Source: Streptomyces sp. SAI-127 (GTDB taxonomy: Bacteria > Actinomycetota > Actinomycetes > Streptomycetales > Streptomycetaceae). From it: a DNA stretch of 64,000 bases. The notes under the pieces are model-generated. The model worked only from the letters and a program-made list of their open reading frames with translations. It was not told the origin of the DNA and ran no database searches. The number at the start of each line of letters is the position of its first letter. Position 1 is the stretch's first letter. Shown here in pieces: positions 63,001 through 64,000 of this stretch. The DNA lies in NCBI RefSeq assembly GCF_029894425.1, contig NZ_JARXYJ010000002.1, forward strand, positions 186,001-250,000. Direction: 5' to 3'. The position numbers and the translations under genes are program-made.

Positions 63001-64000
63001 CGGCGACCTGGATGCGTCGGCGCTGCAGGCGGCGCTGAGCCGGATCACGGCCCGGCACGAGGTGCTGCGCACCCGTCTGGTGGCGGGCGCGGACGGGCTG
63101 GCGACCCAGGTGATCGACCCGCCGCGCCCCTTCCCCCTGCCGGTCGTCGACGTGTCCGACACGTCGCAGCCGGAAGCGGCCGCACGTGCCCTGGCCGCGG
63201 CGGACGCCGCCCTGCCCTTCGACCTGTCGGCCGGCCCGCTGATCCGCGGAGTCCTGGTCACGGTCGCCGCCGACCGGCACCTGCTGGCCCTGGCGATGCA
63301 CCACGCCGTGTCCGACGAGTGGTCCGGCCGACTTCTGCGCGGCGAACTGACCGCCCTGTACGAGGCGTTCCGGGCGGGCCGGCCCGATCCGCTGCCGCCG
63401 TTGGCGGTGCAGTACGCCGACTTCGCCCTCTGGCAGCGCCAGTGGCTGGACGGCGACGTCCTGCGGAGCCAACTCGACTACTGGCGCGCCCAGTTGGCCG
63501 GTGCACCCGTACTGGAACTGCCCACCGACCGGCCCCGCCCGGCGGTGCGTTCCAGCGAGGGCGGGGTCGTCGACTTCCGCGTCCCCGTGGACACGGCCCG
63601 CCGACTGCGCGAGCTGACCCGCGGCAACGGCGCCACGATGTCCATGACGCTGCTGGCCGCGTTCAGCGTGCTGCTGGGCCGCTACGCGGGCTCGCGGGAC
63701 GTGGTGGTCGGCACGCCGGTGGCGAACCGGAACCGTGCCGAGACCGAGGATCTGATCGGGTTCTTCGTGAACACCCTGGTCCTGCGGACCGATCTGTCCG
63801 GTGATCCCACGTTCGCCGAACTCCTCGCCCGGGTTCGGGAGACGGCGCTCGGCGCGTACGCACACCAGGACCTGCCGTTCGAGCAGCTTGTGGAAGAACT
63901 CGTCGTCGAGCGGGACCGCTCCCGCAGCCCCCTGTTCCAGGTCCTGTTCAACTACGACACCGCCGACACGGACAAGCCCGACATGGCACCGGGCAGTCCG
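51011..64000 (+). CDS. Multimodular nonribosomal peptide synthetase (open at the right edge)
   Basis: The frame is open from ATG 51011 (TGGGGGC upstream) to the window end: 4,330 codons without a stop. Domain order is half-C, A1-T1, C2-A2-T2, C3-A3-T3, C4-A4-T4, C5 (cut). Carrier serines lie in LGGHSLL at about residues 751, 1777, 2846 and 3909. The four complete C-domain active sites read HHxxxDEW at about 946, 1966, 3034 and 4097. No epimerase, methyltransferase or thioesterase domain is present so far. The pocket residues suggest Thr-like for A3 and Asp-like for A4; A1 and A2 are nearly identical to each other and unassigned. Capreomycidine is presumably loaded by a later module. Confidence 0.96.
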   Translation, partial: MHGEPNSWRDQSADLPALELPTDRPRATGGPTRTAVVRFDVPPTTAQRLRELSRTGGTNVRTLVLAALSVLMGRYAGTDDVVVAEDGAVARTDLSGEPSFAELPGRIHATTGGSTRHPVRFSCTGPGDRGEPEAASDLLLHVSDAQHGFLSGEFRYDTALFDTATVERTARHLLALIETAAEHPHRCVHELAVLMPDERDALIRAGDGPALALPPAAGVHELIAHWAARSPDAVAVVSGDRVLTYGALLARANRLAHRLRGMGVGPESVVGLCLERGADMVVAVLAVWQAGGAYLPLDPAYPAQRLEYMLADSGATVLVGGSGQVEALPADRVVRLEDRYLWEALPSSAPDTEARPAQLAYVIYTSGSTGQPKGVQVAHAGLLNLAVAFRPVLGAAPGTRALQFASLSFDAAVLDVAMTLAAGGTLVVASSTDRAQPGSLETLVRAQAVTMASVSPSLLGVLEPGALADVGAMLVGSERVGTQVARDWAPGRRLVNGYGPTETSVIACVGPVDADAPGAPPIGGPLPNTRVYVLDPTLEPVPVGAVGELFIAGPQLARGYGGRAALTGERFVADPFAADGSRMYRSGDRVRWLADGRLEFVTRADGQLKVRGFRVEPGEVEEALAAHEGVRAVAVTAFGEGEARRLAAYVVPSDPALGMPPVDTLRDLAGRRLPDFMVPSAFVELTALPLTTNGKLDRSALPAPEHAQLTQGPYVAPVTRTEEVLAGIWARLLGVDRVGARDSFFELGGHSLLAAQVMSRIRQTFGVELPLAVLFEQPTVRQLAAAVADAAGATGAPAGTGAPVFEAVGRGDEALPLSFGQQRLWFLDQLDPGSAEYNLPLRLHIDHTLDVPALQAALDTVLARHEALRTRLAPGQDGTVYQAIDEPAPFPLPVVDVSAAPAPRRECQRLAHQEAMAPFDLANGPLIRAVLIRSAPDDHLLALSAHHAVFDEWSDLVLQRELWALYAAFRAGRPNPLPPLPVQYADFAVWQRRSLTGDVLDDQLAYWRTQLADMSMPQLPTDRPRPLVRPTEGAVTRFTVPAHTAEALRTVAREHGATMFMTLLAAFDVLLGKYTGTQDVVVGTPVANRNRAETEDLIGFFVNTLVMRTDLSGDPTFRELLGRVRETALGAYAHQDLPFEQLVDTLVTERDRSRSPLFQTMFSYGTTGGAYVNPGTLPVKCDLALRLVESGDGLLGEIEYSTALFDAGTVERLSGHLVRLLEAVAEDAGRRVGELPVLSVDERERVVRGWNGAQAALPSVGGVHELIAARANKAPDAVAVVSGGRTLTYGGLVARASRLAHVLRGRGVGAESVVGLCLPRGVDMVVAVLGVWLAGGTYLPLDPEYPVERLEFMVADSGAQVVLREGDLVLSEDLPSAAPDNAVAPGQLAYVIYTSGSTGRPKGVQVSHGSVVGMVTALGSELGAEAGVRVLQFASFSFDAAVLDVAVTLAHGGTLVVASAGERAEPDALTSMICAEGVGAASVVPSLLGVLDPERVRGIERLLLGAERLTEQVARAWAPGRRLVNTYGPTEATVMVTAGAVDGSEGVPPIGLPVANARLYVLDTSLHPVPVGVVGEVFIAGPQVARGYAGRPGLTGERFLPDLFAADGSRMYRSGDRARWLPDGRLDFVGRADQQVKVRGFRIEPGEIEAVLTTHPRIRTAVVVPFGDEDDRRLVAYLVPEDAAEGIPTVTDLRTHAGAHLPAFMIPSVFTPIDTLPLTPNGKLDRSALPEPERRGLSGYVQPASPTEELLAGVWSRLLGVARLGVTDNFFELGGHSLLATRVGSRIRDLLSVDVPLSAVFDRPTVRELAALVDRSARGTAVPPVTAVDRDRPLPLSFAQQRLWFLDQLEPGSAEYTIALPVWLRGEKPDVEALGAALGAIVARHEVLRTRLVVGADGVPYQCVDAPSGFPLPLVDVSGEPDPVGAARELVAGDAAVPFDLAQGPLVRATLVRLAPDQHVLAVTVHHVVFDEWSDRVFRRELSAFYEAFQNVQPVPLAPLPLQYADFAAWQRQWLTGAALASQLAYWVDQLADLPELELPVDRKRPPVRSAEGAVLRFTVPAHTTEALRRLSRTHDSTMFMTLLAALGVLLGRYGGAEDVAVGTPVANRNRAETEDLIGFFVNTLVMRTDLSGDPTFAELLARVREMALGAFTHQDLPFEQLVDELVVERDRSRTPLFQVMFNYATWEAGDVLTDVLPAKYDLLVTVGDTGGDHGLSCEMQYSTALFDATTIDRMTGHFVSLLERVAEAPERPLSQVPTLPAHELDLLAAEWHGGAVPDLVARGVHELVADRAAARPDSVALVCGERRLTYGGLVERANRLAHRLRDAGVGTESVVGLCLDRGVDTVVAMLAVWQAGGAWLSVDPQYPAERLEFMLADSRAALVVTQDHHAGLLPDGVAPLLVLDDPATAAAISTGPHTAPRGAPHPEQLAYVIYTSGSTGRPKAVQVAHASVIRLFEAAEACGALTLPPESVWSVSHSFAFDFSVWEVWGPLTRGARSVVVPMDRVREPWRLREVLAAEGVTHLSATPELFRQLSEAVEPGRDLPALGFVVFGGDVLQRPHVARWSAAHGLDTPALVNMYGITETTVHVTHHRIGSADLAGDPGLPVGRGLPGWRVYVLDERLHPVPVGVPGELYIGGAGVARGYGGRAALTAERFLADPFAGDGTRMYRSGDRARRLPGGVLEFVGRGDKQVKVRGFRIEPGEIEARLTAHPGVRSAVVTAHGDGAHRLLAAYLVPADHSLGVPAAAELREHLRHGLPDFMVPSAFVELAALPLTANGKLDRAALPVPQPHHGERPLAERASDGDGFVAPRGPSEELLAGIWAHVLDVERVGAHDNFFELGGHSLLATQVVFRIREAFSVELPLADLFDRPTVRDLAPLLDRSDAGIIVPRMARVDRDRPLPLSFAQQRLWFLDQLEPGSVEYALLSPVHWNGHLDVAALRAALGGMVTRHEVLRTRLVADADGVPRQVIDPPHPFVLPVVDVSTGTDPAAVARRLVAADAGVPFDLAAGPLVRATLISLAREEHVLALAIHHVVFDEWSDRIFHRELMALYEAFRAGESDPLPALEVQYADFAVWQRQWLDGDVLERQLSYWRERLSAAPDTELPIDRPRPPVRSSAGARWRFALPQEVVEGLRGLSRECGVSMFMTLLAAYAVLLGRYAGSEDVVVGTPVANRNRAETEDLIGFFVNTLVMRADLSGDPSFREVLGRVRETALGAYAHQDVPFEQVVDALVAERDRSRTPLFQALLNYDFVESDAPRSATGQTVDRSGSAADVVAKYDLRLVLSDDGHGLDAEFEYSRALFDATTVEQMADHLVTLLSAVATDADRTLSRLPVLPAHELDRLLREWNDAEVPVPPAGGVPELIAERAATAADTVAVVSGDHTLTYGALVARAHRLAHYLRAVGVGAESVVALCLPRGADMIVTVLAVWQAGGAYLPLDPEYPAERLGFMLTDSGAEVVIGTEDLVDELPVGRLRTVVLDDPSVRAVLDAQPTEAPDVAVLPGQLAYVIYTSGSTGRPKGVQVTHGGALNYVVSVVDRAGWGAGERFGLLQPAVTDLGNTVVFGCLASGGVLHILDGDVALDGRAVAGYLAGWAVDWVKVVPSHLAALAADAGVEGLIPGRGLMLGGEGASPVWLGGLLEAAGERAVVNHYGPTEATVGVVAGRLDAGVLADGVVPLGTPLANTRVYVLDAALRPVPIGMVGELYVAGPQVARGYRGRPALTAERFVPDAFAGDGTRMYRTGDRARWRADGRLEFLGRIDAQLKVRGYRVEPGEVEAALVSHALVRSAVVTARGEGRGRRLVAYLVPADHDEGLPPVAELRAYAGSRLPEHMVPSVFVELGEFPLTANGKLDRAALPEPDAEESETGTYTPSVTATEELLTGIWSDVLGIGRVGTLDDFFDLGGHSLLATQVISRIREVFGTEVPLSALFDAPTVRGFAAVVDNSAAGLAVPPVTAVDRDRTLPLSFGQQRLWFLEQLGGGSPEYNLTAGIRLDGDLDASALQAALSRITARHEVLRTRLVAGADGLATQVIDPPRPFPLPVVDVSDTSQPEAAARALAAADAALPFDLSAGPLIRGVLVTVAADRHLLALAMHHAVSDEWSGRLLRGELTALYEAFRAGRPDPLPPLAVQYADFALWQRQWLDGDVLRSQLDYWRAQLAGAPVLELPTDRPRPAVRSSEGGVVDFRVPVDTARRLRELTRGNGATMSMTLLAAFSVLLGRYAGSRDVVVGTPVANRNRAETEDLIGFFVNTLVLRTDLSGDPTFAELLARVRETALGAYAHQDLPFEQLVEELVVERDRSRSPLFQVLFNYDTADTDKPDMAPGSP
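51040..51600 (+). other. NRPS: truncated condensation domain (C-terminal lobe only)
   Basis: The protein starts at the LELPTDRPRA linker that normally lies in the middle of a C domain, then shows LVLAALSVLMGRYAGTDDVV and TALFDTATVERTARHLL. The N-terminal lobe with HHxxxDG is absent. The GTPVANRNR block that should follow DDVVV is also missing. It cannot condense and is probably a relic that makes module 1 the loading module. Confidence 0.8.
51650..53115 (+). other. NRPS: adenylation domain A1
   Basis: Core motifs include YVIYTSGSTGQPKGVQV, NGYGPTETS, MYRSGDRVRW and NGKLDR. The pocket read by alignment to GrsA is about D-A-L-S-L-G-G-V-I-K. It does not match a code I know with certainty; a hydrophobic or aromatic residue is most likely. 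Confidence 0.8.
53150..53390 (+). other. NRPS: carrier domain T1
   Basis: The FFELGGHSLLAAQVMSRIR motif has the phosphopantetheine Ser at codon 53261 (residue about 751). Confidence 0.85.
53440..54690 (+). other. NRPS: condensation domain C2
   Basis: It begins PLSFGQQRLWFLDQLDPGSA and has the active site HHAVFDEWS (residue about 946), then GTPVANRNRAETEDLIGFFV. No LxxTxE/Dual signature is seen, so a standard L-L condensing type is likely. The Gly of HHxxxDG is Glu. Confidence 0.8.
54770..56200 (+). other. NRPS: adenylation domain A2
   Basis: Motifs include YVIYTSGSTGRPKGVQV, NTYGPTEAT, MYRSGDRARW and NGKLDR. The pocket is about D-A-L-S-L-G-T-V-M-K, differing from A1 at only two positions, so both probably activate related residues. 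Much of 54590-55640 uses G/T-ending codons, unlike its flanks. Confidence 0.8.
56225..56455 (+). other. NRPS: carrier domain T2
   Basis: NFFELGGHSLLATRV has the pantetheine Ser at codon 56339 (residue about 1777). Confidence 0.85.
56500..57790 (+). other. NRPS: condensation domain C3
   Basis: PLSFAQQRLWFLDQLEPGSA opens the domain; the active site is HHVVFDEWS (residue about 1966). The later part is nearly identical in DNA to C5 (for example GTCCGGTGATCCCACGTTCG). Confidence 0.8.
57855..59370 (+). other. NRPS: adenylation domain A3, Thr-like pocket
   Basis: This domain differs from its neighbours, with SFAFDFSVWEVWGPL and NMYGITETTVHV. The pocket is about D-F-W-S-V-G-M-V-H-K, close to the common threonine code DFWNIGMVHK. 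Threonine or a beta-hydroxy analogue is predicted. Confidence 0.75.
59435..59670 (+). other. NRPS: carrier domain T3
   Basis: NFFELGGHSLLATQV has the pantetheine Ser at codon 59546 (residue about 2846). Confidence 0.85.
59700..61020 (+). other. NRPS: condensation domain C4
   Basis: PLSFAQQRLWFLDQLEPGSV opens the domain; the active site is HHVVFDEWS (residue about 3034). The section 60420-60730 switches abruptly to G/T-ending codons, a sign of recombination. Confidence 0.8.
61090..62590 (+). other. NRPS: adenylation domain A4, Asp-like pocket
   Basis: Key segments are QPAVTDLGNTVVFG, VKVVPSHLAAL, GLMLGGEG and NHYGPTEATVGV. The pocket is about D-L-T-K-M-G-H-V-G-K, one or two residues from the aspartate code DLTKVGHIGK; the His favours Asp over Asn. 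Confidence 0.75.
62630..62860 (+). other. NRPS: carrier domain T4
   Basis: DFFDLGGHSLLATQV has the pantetheine Ser at codon 62735 (residue about 3909). Confidence 0.85.
62880..64000 (+). other. NRPS: condensation domain C5, cut by the window end
   Basis: PLSFGQQRLWFLEQLGGGSP opens the domain; the active site is HHAVSDEWS (residue about 4097) and LFNYDTADTDKPDM is near the window edge. At least one more module follows. Confidence 0.8.

Noticed and set aside
1..64000. CRISPR arrays, tRNA or rRNA genes, integrase or insertion-sequence ends
   Set aside because: I looked for spaced identical repeats, CCA-ended clover-leaf segments and transposase motifs and saw none that I could defend by eye.

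Overview
The window is a 64 kb stretch of very high-GC actinobacterial DNA, almost certainly from Streptomyces. Evidence: strongly C/G-ending codons, many GTG starts, an ECF41 sigma factor, an Rv1733c-like membrane protein, a SAV2177/DUF574 methyltransferase, an MpaB/DUF2236 oxygenase, a ROK regulator, and a capreomycidine-type NRPS cluster. No rRNA, tRNA, CRISPR array or intact transposase was recognised.

Left part (1-19.9 kb). This is a mixed accessory and housekeeping region. It begins with a partial short-chain dehydrogenase and an alpha/beta hydrolase, then a decayed hydrolase carrying a hexanucleotide expansion. A stress group follows (Rv1733c-like protein, a frameshifted and an intact universal stress protein), then a flavin oxidoreductase/ECF41 sigma pair, a DUF1152 protein, a PadR regulator with an FtsX-type ABC transporter, a secreted lamin-tail protein, a RIO kinase, a DUF574 methyltransferase, a lipoprotein and an MFS exporter behind a frameshifted YcaQ-like gene.

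Middle part (19.9-41.6 kb). A carbohydrate/cyclitol locus holds a ROK regulator, a ribose-type ABC importer (ATPase, permease, binding lipoprotein), a Gfo/Idh/MocA dehydrogenase, a sugar-phosphate isomerase, an inositol-phosphate-synthase-like enzyme, a broken UbiA-like prenyltransferase, a Tat-exported isomerase-like protein and a secreted sugar dehydrogenase with a PKD domain. Next comes a same-strand set (SRPBCC, phytoene-desaturase-like FAD enzyme, small protein, SDR, glycosylase-like protein, MpaB oxygenase). The part ends in 3' scraps of folE and acnA and a Rieske lipoprotein.

Right part (about 41.8-64 kb, running off the edge). This is a nonribosomal peptide cluster. It holds an ornithine-cyclodeaminase-family enzyme, a VioC-like arginine beta-hydroxylase, a VioD-like capreomycidine synthase, a two-component system, an ABC exporter, an MbtH protein, an alpha/beta hydrolase, and an NRPS of at least 4,330 residues. 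The NRPS order in the window is half-C, A1-T1, C2-A2-T2, C3-A3-T3, C4-A4-T4, C5. The A3 pocket reads Thr-like and A4 Asp-like; A1 and A2 are unassigned. Two spaced inverted repeats of the same design, GTTCAACTG-N11-CA(G/T)TTGAA(C/T), lie upstream of the first biosynthetic gene and upstream of the exporter, and may be the operators of a cluster-specific regulator.

Gene decay is frequent: at least eight broken genes or gene scraps. At least two of the frameshifts fall in short G/C runs, so base-calling error must be excluded before calling those genes dead.
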